The position numbers were made by a program, and so were the translations under genes. A stretch of 64,000 bases of DNA from JAHJQZ01 sp963667595. GTDB lineage: Bacteria > Pseudomonadota > Alphaproteobacteria > Rhizobiales > Devosiaceae. The stretch spans positions 1-64,000 of the forward strand of contig CAXXWD010000008.1 of NCBI GenBank assembly GCA_963667595.2. The letters are read 5' to 3'. Below are positions 19,427 to 27,555 of this stretch, piece by piece (the stretch's first letter is position 1; each line of letters starts with the position of its first letter). The notes under the pieces were generated by a model that did no database searches, was not told the DNA's origin, and was given only the letters and a program-made list of their open reading frames with translations.

Positions 19427-19912
19427 TCACCCCGTTCGACCGGCACCAAGCCGATCAAGGGCGTCGCCGTCGACGCGACATGTCGTCCACTCGTCCATGA
19501 GACGGGCGCCCTGCGCTTTGTAGAAGGCGATCGACGGCGCATTCCAGTCCAGCACCGACCATTCGAGACGGCCGAGGTTTTCCGCAATGCAACGTTCGGC
19601 CAGCCGTGCCAGCAAGGCCTTGCCGATGCCCTTGCCGCGCATTTCGGGCAGGACGAACAGGTCTTCGAGCCAGAGGCCATGGCGGCCGCGGAAAGTCGAA
19701 TAGGTGTAAAACCACAGCGTGAAGCCGACCGGCTTGCCGTCCCATTCGGCAATTTCCGAAAAAACCCTGGGCGCGGGTCCGAACAGATCGCGTTTCAGAT
19801 CGTCTTCACGCGCCACGGCCTCATCGAGCAAGTGCTCATAATCGGCCAGAGCGCGAATGAAAAACAGAATGAGGGAGTCGTCGCCGGGGACGGCGGGGCG
19901 GATCGTCAGCAT
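19427..19912 (-). CDS. GNAT N-acetyltransferase of the SSAT/thialysine type
   Basis: The 161-residue protein reads LTIRPAVPGDDSLILFFIRALADYEHL at the start, then GFTLWFYTYSTFRGRHGLWLEDLFVLPEMRGKGIGKALL, which closely resembles the spermidine/spermine and thialysine N-acetyltransferase group. It probably acetylates a small polyamine-like or lysine-like amine. It shares one base with the upstream MazG-like gene, so it belongs to the thyA run, though the metabolic link is unclear. Confidence 0.88.
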   Translation of the reverse strand: MLTIRPAVPGDDSLILFFIRALADYEHLLDEAVAREDDLKRDLFGPAPRVFSEIAEWDGKPVGFTLWFYTYSTFRGRHGLWLEDLFVLPEMRGKGIGKALLARLAERCIAENLGRLEWSVLDWNAPSIAFYKAQGARLMDEWTTCRVDGDALDRLGAGRTG

Positions 19913-20238
19913 CAGTCTTTTGGTTCCGTGTCAAGATAATGAAACCACTTGCGTGCGAGGGCCGCTTCGATGTCGATGCCGTTGGCATCGAGATAAAGCA
20001 CGAACTGACCGAACAGATCCGCCGCCTCGTTTTCGAGCGCGATACGGATTTCGGCCTCGCTTCGGCCGGACGGCCTGGCGCGACCGGTCAGCGCGACATG
20101 TTCGGCGGTCAGTTCGCCCAGTTCCTCGGTAAGCTTGAGAAGATACCAGTCGGGCGTCCGCTCAATGCCGAAATTGCCGGCATAGATTTCCCCGACCTGG
20201 CAGATGCGGGCACGCAGGTCTTCGAAACTCTGGCTCAT
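19912..20238 (-). CDS. MazG-like nucleotide pyrophosphohydrolase
   Basis: A 108-residue all-alpha protein with the EExxE-type motif in LLKLTEELGELTAEH and the second acidic motif ENEAADLFGQFVLYLD, both typical of the MazG/dUTPase-2 superfamily of magnesium-dependent NTP pyrophosphatases. Such enzymes remove non-canonical or excess (d)NTPs. It overlaps thyA by four bases, which suggests a role in supplying or cleaning the deoxypyrimidine pool. The exact substrate cannot be told from sequence. Confidence 0.8.
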   Translation of the reverse strand: MSQSFEDLRARICQVGEIYAGNFGIERTPDWYLLKLTEELGELTAEHVALTGRARPSGRSEAEIRIALENEAADLFGQFVLYLDANGIDIEAALARKWFHYLDTEPKD

Positions 20239-21029
20239 TTTGAGATATCCGCCTTGATATGCGGATGGGGATCGTAGTCGCGGATGGCGAAATCCTCGTA
20301 CTCAAAGCTGAAAATGTCGTCCGGTACCCGCTTGATTTCGAGGCGCGGCAGCGAACGCGGTTCTCGCGTCAGTTGTAGCCGGGCTTGCTCGAAATGATTG
20401 TTGTAAAGGTGCGCGTCGCCGAGCGTATGGACGAAATCGCCAACCTCGAGCCCGGTAACCCTGGCCACCAGATGCGTCAGAAGAGCGTAGGAGGCGATGT
20501 TGAACGGCACGCCCAGAAAGATGTCGGCCGAACGCTGGTAGAGCTGGCAGCTGAGCTTGCCATCCGCCACGAAAAACTGGAACAGGAGGTGACAGGGCGG
20601 CAGCGCCATTTCCTCGATTTCGGCCGGGTTCCAGGCGGTGACGATGTGGCGGCGCGAATTGGGATTGGTCCGGATGGAATTGACCACATTGGCGATCTGG
20701 TCGATATACCCGCCCTTGCCGTCCGGCCAGGAGCGCCACTGCACCCCGTAGACCGGGCCGAGATCGCCGTTCTCGTCGGCCCATTCGTCCCAGATGGAAA
20801 CACCCCTCTCCTGCAGCCAGCGCACATTGGACTGACCCCTCAAGAACCACAGCAGCTCCTGAAAGATCGACCTGACATGCAGCTTCTTGGTGGTCAGGAG
20901 CGGGAAGCCCTTGGAAAGATCGAAACGCATCTGGTAGCCGAATATGGCGCGTGTGCCCGTTCCGGTGCGGTCGCCCCGGTCGGTGCCATTTTCGAGAACG
21001 TGCGAGAGCAAGTCGAGATATTGGCGCAT
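20235..21029 (-). CDS. thyA: Thymidylate synthase
   Basis: The 264-residue protein is the same length as E. coli ThyA and has the active-site Cys146 in LPPCHLLFQFFV, the N-terminal RTGTGTRAIFGYQMRFDL, and QRSADIFLGVPFNIASYALL. It converts dUMP to dTMP with methylene-tetrahydrofolate, producing dihydrofolate for FolA, whose gene is in the same run (17851-18378). It is the first gene of the run thyA-mazG-GNAT-DUF4424-folA. Confidence 0.97.
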   Translation of the reverse strand: MRQYLDLLSHVLENGTDRGDRTGTGTRAIFGYQMRFDLSKGFPLLTTKKLHVRSIFQELLWFLRGQSNVRWLQERGVSIWDEWADENGDLGPVYGVQWRSWPDGKGGYIDQIANVVNSIRTNPNSRRHIVTAWNPAEIEEMALPPCHLLFQFFVADGKLSCQLYQRSADIFLGVPFNIASYALLTHLVARVTGLEVGDFVHTLGDAHLYNNHFEQARLQLTREPRSLPRLEIKRVPDDIFSFEYEDFAIRDYDPHPHIKADISK

Positions 21030-21376
21030 GCCGTCTTTCTAGCTGATTCTGGGTCAGTTGACCGGCTCGTAACCGGCGTAATCCACGACACCCGCATCGG
21101 AACACGCCAGTTCCGATAAGCTCATCAGCAAGCTTGCCGCGGAAGGCGGGTGCGTCTTGTGCACCAGTCTCGATACGTCCCCAGGAGCAGAAACTGAGCA
21201 AAGCCTTTGACGAGGCGCGTATTGAGGCCAGTCAGAGCGCCACCTGACCGATTCGCAATATGGCAAGGTAAATGCCAACGCGCTTTGGACCCCCAGAACG
21301 TCCTGTGCTAGTCTTTCGTCCGGTGTGCCGAAACGGCGCGCCGGACTCTTTTTTTGGCGGAGTCCAGTCGCTTTAT
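21030..21376. other. Intergenic region between divergent thyA and clpS
   Basis: No convincing gene is seen. It should hold both promoters. On the plus strand TTGGAC at 21285 followed after 17 bases by CTAGTC at 21308 is a fair clpS promoter. A hairpin GTCCGG/CCGGAC (around 21317-21346) and a GGACTC/GAGTCC pair just before clpS could form in the leader. Confidence 0.5.
21285..21313 (+). promoter_or_regulatory. Probable clpS promoter
   Basis: TTGGAC and CTAGTC are separated by 17 bases, a fair match to the alphaproteobacterial housekeeping consensus. The start of transcription would lie near 21320, about 57 bases before the proposed TTG start codon of clpS. Confidence 0.4.
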
Positions 21377-21703
21377 TTGTCACAACCTGCGGGGGACACG
21401 CCCATTTCGCGATTTGAGGCCAGAACCAGAACGCGAAGCACGTCTGATCGTCCCAGGCTGCACAAGGTCATCCTGTTGAACGACGACTATACGCCGCGCG
21501 AGATGGTGGTCGTCATTTTGAAGGCGATCTTCCGCATGGACGAAGCATCGGCCATGACGGCCATGCTCACCGCCCATCAAAAAGGCGCTTGCGTGGTCGG
21601 CGTTTTCACGCGGGAAATCGCGGAAACCAAGGCCAACGACGCAACCGAAGCGGGCCATCAACTCAACTGCCCCCTCACCTTCACCACCGAACCGGAAACC
21701 TGA
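21377..21703 (+). CDS. clpS: ClpS adaptor of the ClpAP protease (ClpS2-like)
   Basis: The core PRLHKVILLNDDYTPREMVVVILKAIFRMDEASAMTAMLTAHQKGACVVGVFTREIAETK is the ClpS N-degron-binding domain that hands substrates with destabilising N-termini to ClpA. The LHKVILLNDDYTPREMVVVIL form resembles the second, ClpS2-type paralogue found in alphaproteobacteria. The start is uncertain: a TTG at 21377 with GGCGGAG upstream gives the usual 108 residues, whereas the next in-frame ATG at 21272 would add 35 unrelated residues. It lies 1.4 kb from the tmRNA gene and 1.7 kb from sspB, the adaptor for ClpX. Confidence 0.9.
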   Translation: MSQPAGDTPISRFEARTRTRSTSDRPRLHKVILLNDDYTPREMVVVILKAIFRMDEASAMTAMLTAHQKGACVVGVFTREIAETKANDATEAGHQLNCPLTFTTEPET

Positions 21704-21794
21704 GCCCCGACGCAAGTCGCAAGCCAAAGGCCTGCGCAAGATCACGCCTCTTACTTGCCTCCTTGATTGATGGGCTTCGCGCCGTCACGAAGGG

Positions 21795-21819
21795 CTGATC
21801 GTGCCGGCGGCACGATCAG
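21795..21819. terminator. Perfect 11-bp stem-loop between clpS and the DUF2147 gene
   Basis: CTGATCGTGCC and GGCACGATCAG are perfect complements with a 3-base loop, placed between the convergent ends of clpS and the DUF2147 gene. No T-run follows on either strand, so it is a probable bidirectional terminator or RNA-stabilising hairpin. A second hairpin, CCCGGC-AAA-GCCGGG, follows at 21864-21878. Confidence 0.5.
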
Positions 21820-21880
21820 AAGGCAAAAAGGGGGTCCAAGAGCTGCGCTCGAAAGATAGGTGGCCCGGCAAAGCCGGGTT

Positions 21881-22327
21881 TCACTGTGTCGGTTGGCTGC
21901 CCGTATCGGCCGGCGATGCGCCCGGCGCAAGCCGGTAGAGCTTATAGGTCCGGCACAAGACCAGGAACTTGCAGCCGGTGATGTCGATCTCGTCGTTGTT
22001 GACCTGCTTGATCGTGCCCTCGACACTCTCGCCCATCAAGGCCAGTTCACCCTTCCAGCGATAGGGGCTCAACCGCTTGGCGTGCTTGACCACCATCTTG
22101 TTGAGATAGGGCAGGTTCTCCGATGTGGAGGCGCTTTCGGCCAACCAGACCAGTTCAGCGCAAAGCGCGCCACCGTCACCGTCGCAATAGCTGAGCCGAT
22201 AGTGCGAGTCGTGATACTCGATTTCCCAAAACCCCTCGGGCGAGGCGAAACCGGCCGCCTGAGCCGGAATGCTTGCCAAAAGCGCGAAAACGGCCAAAGC
22301 CGAAACCATCAGTCGTTTCATGTCCAT
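21881..22327 (-). CDS. DUF2147-family exported protein
   Basis: The 148-residue protein has a signal peptide (KRLMVSALAVFALLASIPAQA) and then GFWEIEYHDSHYRLSYC, LCAELVWL and the KQVNNDEIDITGCKFLVLCRTYKLYRL ending, which fit DUF2147, a small beta-barrel periplasmic family of unknown role. Four mature-region Cys (in LSYC, LCAEL, TGCKFLVLC) could form disulfides. It is transcribed alone, convergent with clpS. Confidence 0.8.
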   Translation of the reverse strand: MDMKRLMVSALAVFALLASIPAQAAGFASPEGFWEIEYHDSHYRLSYCDGDGGALCAELVWLAESASTSENLPYLNKMVVKHAKRLSPYRWKGELALMGESVEGTIKQVNNDEIDITGCKFLVLCRTYKLYRLAPGASPADTGSQPTQ

Positions 22328-22555
22328 ATCCTGCGTCTCAAAATCAGACAGCCGCCCGCAAGGAAGCGCATAAGAACAACATAAGGCAATTTGGTGACAG
22401 TTCCATCCCTGCCCGCCTCGCGGCCTTTATGAAGTCTTCACACAAAGGCGGATGTCGGGCCGAACGGACAGCCGCCCCATTTGCTGCCCCTGCCTGATAT
22501 TGACAATTTGTTGCGGCAGTCTTCGCCGGATTCATGAGGAACCAAGGAAAAAACC

Positions 22556-22942
22556 ATGCGGCAAGCACTCCTGAACGGACGCGTTTTTATTTTCGGCCTT
22601 TTGAGCTGGCTGATCCCGTTCGCGGTTTCGATCCCGTTCTATTCGCCGGAACACGGGCTGATAATCCCGCTGCTTTTGTTCAAATCGATCATGATCGTTA
22701 TCGGCACGCTCGTTGGCGTCATCCTGCTCGTTTATGCCTTTCGCTCGGTGCCCCCGAATGCGGTTTCCGGCCTGACGATCGGGATTTACTGGCTTCTGAT
22801 CAACTGGGGGCTCGACATTCTCGTTCTCGTGCCCCTGTCGGGCAGTACGATCTGGACCTGGTTCGGCACCATCGGCCTCAGATATCTGTCGATCCCGATC
22901 ATCTCGACCGGCATGGGTCTGGTGGCGTTTCGACGGGCGTAA
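22556..22942 (+). CDS. Small four-helix membrane protein
   Basis: The 128-residue product is almost entirely hydrophobic with four predicted transmembrane segments (about 8-28, 38-60, 73-93 and 103-125) and short charged loops. No family is recognised with confidence. The start at 22556 follows CAAGGAAAAAACC. It is a single gene directly upstream of the tmRNA gene, with about 40 bases between. Confidence 0.7.
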   Translation: MRQALLNGRVFIFGLLSWLIPFAVSIPFYSPEHGLIIPLLLFKSIMIVIGTLVGVILLVYAFRSVPPNAVSGLTIGIYWLLINWGLDILVLVPLSGSTIWTWFGTIGLRYLSIPIISTGMGLVAFRRA

Positions 22943-22984
22943 TCGCAGCCGGCCTTTGCATCGCCACACTGGAATGCCTATATT

Positions 22985-23325
22985 GGACCTGCTCGCAAGA
23001 GCTATGGCGATAAATTGCTATCGTAATAAACCCATCGGACCCGGGGGCGGTACCCGGCGCCTCCACCATTATCCCCTTGATAATCAAGGGCGTTATGGGG
23101 GCGAAATAGGATCGACGAGGGCGTAAAGGGTGTGTTTTCGCTCGGCATGATACCGCCGTTATCGGGTCAAATTTTATAGTTGCCAACGACAACTATGCTC
23201 CGAAGGCGATCGCTGCGTAATGCAGTGCTAGCATCGGTTTTGAAGTCCTGATCCTCTAGCAGGGACCAGGCGGGGTCCGCAGGCACCTGGCAACAGAAGC
23301 CTGCACTTCACCTTTTCCCCAACCC
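22985..23325 (+). ncRNA. ssrA: Permuted two-piece transfer-messenger RNA
   Basis: The gene order is acceptor piece, spacer, coding piece, as in alphaproteobacteria. The acceptor piece ends with a T-arm (CCGGG-GGCGGTA-CCCGG) and CGCCTCC-A-CCA at 23068. A spacer of 28 bases follows, and the coding piece starts GGGGGCG at 23097. GGGGGCG pairs with CGCCTCC to give a 7-bp acceptor stem with G3-U70, the identity pair for alanyl-tRNA synthetase. The tag frame at 23182-23220 encodes ANDNYAPKAIAA and a stop. The outer ends (22985, 23325) are estimates. It rescues stalled ribosomes; sspB for delivery of the tagged proteins follows 110 bases later. Confidence 0.95.
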
Positions 23326-23333
23326 GCCGGCCA

Positions 23334-23365
23334 TCTCGAGAATCCTCTTCGAGAGTTTTCGTTTT
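23334..23365 (+). terminator. Probable tmRNA terminator
   Basis: TCTCGA (23334-23339) and TCGAGA (23349-23354) form a short stem followed by GTTTTCGTTTT. It lies just past the end of the coding piece and before sspB. Confidence 0.55.
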
Positions 23366-23437
23366 AGCCTTGAAATCGCCGCGTCGAATGGCGTCTATTG
23401 CACTCGTTTCCGCTCAAACCGAGGTCGGTTCCGCACC

Positions 23438-23923
23438 ATGTCCGAAGATCTCATCCGCTACGATATCCTCACCCGCGAAGCCTTGCGGGGCGTGGTGCGC
23501 AAGGTGTTGTCGGAAGTCTCGAAAGTCGGGCTACCCGGCGATCATCACTTCTTCATCTCCTTCGCCAGCACGGCCCCGGGCGTCAGGTTGCCGGCCCGTC
23601 TGGTCGAGCGTTACCCGGACGAAATGACCATCGTCCTGCAGAATCAGTTCTGGGACCTCAAGGTCAGCGAAACCGCGTTCGAGGTCGGCCTGAGCTTCGA
23701 CGACCGGCCGGAGACGCTCTATATCCCCTTCGCGGCCATTCTCGGCTTTTTCGACCCTTCAGTCGAATTCGGCCTCAAGTTCGAGGTTGAAACCGATCTC
23801 GACGTCAATGAGACCGACCCGGAGGCCGGCGAAGACGACGGCGAGACCGAACCCGACGACGAGGTGCCGCCTCCCTCCGGTGGCGACAAGGTGGTCAGCC
23901 TCGATTCCTTCCGCAAGAAATAG
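23438..23923 (+). CDS. sspB: SspB, ClpXP adaptor for tmRNA-tagged proteins (alpha type)
   Basis: The 161-residue protein has the SspB fold region (DHHFFISFASTAPGVRLPARLVERYPDEMTIVLQNQFWDLKV, then FEVGLSFDDRPETLYIPFAAILGFFDPSVEFGLKFE), an acidic flexible linker (about residues 118-145) and the C-terminal ClpX-binding peptide VVSLDSFRKK. It tethers ssrA-tagged substrates to ClpX. It directly follows the tmRNA gene, an arrangement that places tag and tag receptor side by side. A 12-base gap separates it from the small ribbon-helix-helix gene. Confidence 0.94.
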   Translation: MSEDLIRYDILTREALRGVVRKVLSEVSKVGLPGDHHFFISFASTAPGVRLPARLVERYPDEMTIVLQNQFWDLKVSETAFEVGLSFDDRPETLYIPFAAILGFFDPSVEFGLKFEVETDLDVNETDPEAGEDDGETEPDDEVPPPSGGDKVVSLDSFRKK

Positions 23924-23935
23924 CCGGACTGGCCA

Positions 23936-24154
23936 GTGCGCAAGCGCTCCTTCAGCATCGAGGGACACCGCACCAGCCTGGCCCTCGAGCCCGAATTCTG
24001 GCGCGCGCTGGAAACCCTCGCCACAGAGCGCGGGATAAGCCTGTCGGCGCTGGTTGCAGAAATCGACATGGAACGGGACGTCGACAATCTCGCCTCCGCC
24101 TGCCGGCTGGCGGTACTCGCATGGGCTTGGCGGGACCGGGCCGACACCATCTGA
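23936..24154 (+). CDS. Small ribbon-helix-helix domain protein
   Basis: The 72-residue product starts at GTG (RKRSFSIEGHRTSLALEPEFWRALETLATERGISLSALVAEID) and matches the ribbon-helix-helix DNA-binding fold: a short basic strand, then two helices. Such proteins are common beside sspB in Hyphomicrobiales, but their target is unknown. It is 12 bases downstream of sspB and probably co-transcribed. Confidence 0.75.
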   Translation: MRKRSFSIEGHRTSLALEPEFWRALETLATERGISLSALVAEIDMERDVDNLASACRLAVLAWAWRDRADTI

Positions 24155-24206
24155 CCACACGCATTCACATGCCACACGGGTCCATCGCCCGCTCCACTCA
24201 GGCTCC

Positions 24207-24260
24207 GTTAAGTCTTTAATCTTAACATGGAGTTGGTTTGCGTACGGGTTAGTTTGCGTA
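24207..24260 (+). promoter_or_regulatory. Inverted and direct repeats before the gtrA-like gene
   Basis: GTTAAG (24207-24212) and CTTAAC (24221-24226) form an inverted repeat around an AT-rich core. GTTTGCGTA then occurs twice, at 24236-24244 and 24252-24260, the second copy touching the ATG at 24261. The repeats look like a binding site for a regulator of the downstream polysaccharide genes. The function is inferred. Confidence 0.4.
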
Positions 24261-24725
24261 ATGGTGTCGTTCTGGCGTTACATCCTGTCGGCGGGTCTGG
24301 CGAGCCTGGCCGATTTTGTGCTCGTCCAGTCGCTTTTGTGGATCGACATCTTCCATAATACCGCCTCGTTCGGCGCCATCGTCGTTCTTGGTGCCCTTTT
24401 GGGCATGAACGTCAATTTCTGGATTTCGCGCACCTACGCCTTCACGCCCGACACGCGGCGCACGCGCGACCAGATGCGCAGCTTCTTCATCGTCTCGGTC
24501 ACGACACTGCTGTTGCGCCTCGTGGTGGCTTATGCGCTGGTATCGCTGTTTGCCCTGCCCCTGTTCGGCTTTCTTGCCCAGCTCCCCATCGACGCGGTGC
24601 CGATGCGACTCGCTCATATCGGAGCGATGGGGATCGTCACCCTCTATTCCTTCTTCGCCCACAAATACATTTCCTTCGCCGGCGGCTTCGGACGCTGGGT
24701 CGCCAGGATCGGATTGATACGCTGA
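24261..24725 (+). CDS. GtrA-family membrane protein
   Basis: The 154-residue protein has four transmembrane helices. The first (FWRYILSAGLASLADFVLVQSLLW) and the region GMNVNFWISRTYAF are diagnostic for GtrA. Members are thought to help flip lipid-linked sugars across the inner membrane in O-antigen or cell-wall modification. The stop overlaps the start of the flavoprotein by one base (TGATG), so both are coupled. An in-frame start upstream at 24054 is unlikely because the extra residues overlap the previous gene. Confidence 0.85.
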   Translation: MVSFWRYILSAGLASLADFVLVQSLLWIDIFHNTASFGAIVVLGALLGMNVNFWISRTYAFTPDTRRTRDQMRSFFIVSVTTLLLRLVVAYALVSLFALPLFGFLAQLPIDAVPMRLAHIGAMGIVTLYSFFAHKYISFAGGFGRWVARIGLIR

Positions 24726-26217
24726 TGCATGTTGAAACCCTGATCATCGGGGCCGGTCCCGCCGGCCTCACCACCGGATACGAATTGACGAAGTCGGGAC
24801 ACTCCGTCGCCCTTGTCGAACGCGATCCCGTCTATGTCGGCGGCATCTCGCGTACGGTGGTCTACAAGGATTACCGGTTCGATATCGGCGGCCACCGCTT
24901 CTTTTCCAAAAGCGCCAGGATCGAGGAATTATGGAGCGAATTGCTGGGCGATGAGCTTCTTGAGCGACCGCGTTCGAGCCGGATTTATTACAACCGCAAG
25001 CTGTTCGACTATCCGCTCAAGGCCATGAACGCCTTCCTGCGTCTCGGACCGGCCGAAACGGTACGCTGCGTTGCCTCCTACGGCAAGGCGCGCCTTCATC
25101 CGGTGCTGCCGGCAACCAGTTTCGAGCAATGGGTCGTCAACAATTTCGGGCGGCGCCTCTACGAAATCTTCTTCAAGACCTACACTGAAAAGGTCTGGGG
25201 CATGGATTGCGCCGAGATTTCCGCCGACTGGGCGGCTCAGCGCATCAAGGGTCTCAACCTGTTCAAGGCGATCGTCTCCGCTTTCGGCTTTGGCAAGCCC
25301 CGGGGTGAAGATCGATCGCGCGTCGTCAAAACACTGGTCAGCTCGTTCCGCTATCCCCGTCTCGGCCCCGGTCAGATGTGGGAACGCGCCCGCGATCGCA
25401 TCGTCGAAAACGGCGGCACCGTATTCATGGGGTCGACCCTCACCTCACTGACCCAGCACGCCGAAACCGGTCAATGGGTGGCCATCGTTGCCGACAAGGA
25501 CGGCGGCGAGACCAAAATCACGGCCGATCACATCGTTTCCTCCGCGCCGATAACCGAACTCGTCGCGCTTACCGGCGCCGACAGCGATCCCGTGATCAAG
25601 CGGGCCACCGAGGGGTTGCGCTATCGCGACTTCCTCATCGTCGGGCTGATCGCCAAGCGGCAAGGAGCGTTTTCACCGACAACTGGATCTATATCCATGA
25701 TCCGGACGTCAAGGTCGGACGCATCCAGAACTTCAAGTCCTGGTCGCCGGACATGGTGCCCGAGCCGGATACCGCCTGTTACGGTATGGAATATTTCTGC
25801 TTCGAGGGCGATGGCTTGTGGTCGGCGTCCGGACGACGACCTTTACGCGCTGGCCAAATCCGAGATCGCCCGGCTCGGTCTGGTTGCCGGAGGATGCCAT
25901 TGTCGATGGCAGCCGTCGTCAGGCAGAAAAAGGCCTACCCCATCTATGACGACATGTACCAGTTCCATGTCGACACCATCCGCGAGGGGCTCGACGCGCG
26001 CTTTGTCAACCTGCATCTGGTCGGCCGCAACGGCATGCACAAATACAACAATCAGGATCACGCCATGATGACCGGCCTGCTGACGGCGCGAAACATCATC
26101 GCCGGCGCGCGGGTCTTCGATCCCTGGGGCGTCAACCAGGACGCCGAGTACCACGAGACCGTCACCGCCAGTCCGGACACCCTGACCGAACGGCTGGTGC
26201 CGCGCCGGATCGTCTGA
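24725..26217 (+). pseudogene. UDP-galactopyranose-mutase-like FAD oxidoreductase, frame broken
   Basis: The N-terminus has the FAD-binding motif LIIGAGPAGLTTGYEL and then FDIGGHRFFSKS and FFKTYTEKVWG, typical of the amine-oxidase/UDP-galactopyranose mutase-like flavoproteins that accompany GtrA and glycosyltransferases. The frame breaks near 25662, 25833 and 25910, each by a single base, and the patched sequence continues normally (FTDNWIYIHDP, DDDLYALAKSEI, QKKAYPIYDDMYQ, GRNGMHKYNNQDHAMMTG). Patched length is about 496 residues. The breaks look like sequence errors. The likely role is sugar or lipid-linked sugar modification; the substrate is not known. Confidence 0.82.
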
Positions 26218-26257
26218 TCTAGAGCCCCCGCCTCAAAACCGTAACAGAACCAATGGG

Positions 26258-26278
26258 CGCGGCGTTTCGAACGCCGCG
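26258..26278 (+). terminator. Stem-loop after the flavoprotein gene
   Basis: CGCGGCGTT and AACGCCGCG are perfect 9-bp complements with a TCG loop, 40 bases past the flavoprotein stop. No long T-run follows. A probable terminator separating it from the acyltransferase. Confidence 0.5.
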
Positions 26279-26319
26279 TTCGCGCCGGCTTAAGTGAAAC
26301 GTTAACTAAAGAAATTAAG

Positions 26320-26336
26320 GTAAACAATTGTTTTAC
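26320..26336. promoter_or_regulatory. AT-rich near-palindrome before the acyltransferase gene
   Basis: The 17-base site from 26320 has arms GTAAA(C) and (T)TTTAC around CAATTG, in a stretch rich in A and T, 85 bases upstream of the acyltransferase start. It may bind a regulator of surface-polysaccharide genes; this is a weak inference. Confidence 0.3.
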
Positions 26337-26420
26337 AATCGCTTCACCTCGGCGTGATCGCACCAGTCTCACCGACCGTGTTAGGTACATTCCGATTTCT
26401 GCATATCGGAGTTACGGTTC

Positions 26421-27494
26421 GTGACGGATACCAAGCACATTGACTGGGTGGATAGCGCGAAGGGCATGTCGATCCTCATGGTGGTCATGCTCTATTCCAC
26501 TTATTCGGTCGGCGAGGACACCGGCCAGATCGGCGCGCTCCACTGGATCGCCGGCTATCTGACGCCATTTCGCATGCCGGATTTCTTCGCCATTTCCGGC
26601 CTGTTCCTTTCCCGAACCCTTAGAAAAAGTCTTCTGACCTTTTTCGACAGGCGGGTCGTCCACTACGCCTATTTCTATCTCGTCTGGGCGTTTATCCACA
26701 TCACGATCAAGGTTGCGATCGGTGCCGGCAATCCGGAACTGGCGGCAGTGGAACTCGTCCAGTCGCTCATAGAGCCCTATGGCGTCTTGTGGTTCATCTA
26801 CGTGCTCGCCCTGTTCAATCTCGCCGTCAAGCTGCTTGAGGTAATGAAGGTGCCGCACGGACTGGCGCTCGCTGGCGCCGCCGTCCTGCAGATCGCGCCG
26901 GTCCATACCGGATCCTATGCCATCGACCAGTTCGCCGCCTATTTCGTCTATTTCTATGCCGGCTATGCGCTGGCGCCGGTGTTCTTCAGGGTCGTGGCCT
27001 CCGCTCAGGCGCACAAGCGGCTTGCGCTCGCCGGCCTTGCCATCTGGGCCATCGTCAACGGGCTGGCCGTGTTCCTGCCCACCCATACGGCACACACCAC
27101 CAGCTTCGACATGGGGCTCGCCGGCCTGCCGGGCCTGCACCTGGTCTTCGCCTTTCTCGGCATACTGGCCATCTTCGTTTTCGCCAGCCTGATCGCTCCC
27201 TTGCGCTCCATGGGCTGGCTCACATGGATCGGCAAGCGCTCCATCGTGCTTTATGTGTCCTTCGCCCTGCCGATGACGGCTGCGCGCCTGACCTTTTTGA
27301 AGTTCAACCTCATTCCGGACATCACGGCCCTGAGCATCGCGGTCTACGCCGCCGCGCTGATCGGCCCGTTCGTTCTTTACGCGCTGGTGCAGAAAACCGG
27401 CTATGGGCGTTTCCTGTTCAACAGGCCGGATTGGTGCCATATCGACCGGTCACGGCCGCCTTCGCGGCACGTCGCACTCAACCCGGCGGAATGA
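26421..27494 (+). CDS. Acyltransferase-3 family membrane protein
   Basis: The 357-residue protein starts at GTG and has about ten transmembrane helices. The first reads IDWVDSAKGMSILMVVMLYSTY, the acyltransferase-3 opening, and IGKRSIVLYVSFALPMTAARL near the end is typical of this superfamily. These proteins O-acetylate or succinylate cell-surface sugars. The neighbouring GtrA and flavoprotein genes on the same strand point to polysaccharide decoration. A terminator follows at 27556-27596. It is unlike the paralogue at 2309-3472 in detail. Confidence 0.82.
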   Translation: MTDTKHIDWVDSAKGMSILMVVMLYSTYSVGEDTGQIGALHWIAGYLTPFRMPDFFAISGLFLSRTLRKSLLTFFDRRVVHYAYFYLVWAFIHITIKVAIGAGNPELAAVELVQSLIEPYGVLWFIYVLALFNLAVKLLEVMKVPHGLALAGAAVLQIAPVHTGSYAIDQFAAYFVYFYAGYALAPVFFRVVASAQAHKRLALAGLAIWAIVNGLAVFLPTHTAHTTSFDMGLAGLPGLHLVFAFLGILAIFVFASLIAPLRSMGWLTWIGKRSIVLYVSFALPMTAARLTFLKFNLIPDITALSIAVYAAALIGPFVLYALVQKTGYGRFLFNRPDWCHIDRSRPPSRHVALNPAE

Positions 27495-27555
27495 CGCAAG
27501 CGAAAGAAGCGGGTTTTGCGCAACTCCCCCTTGCTTTTTTCCCCCATCAATCAAT

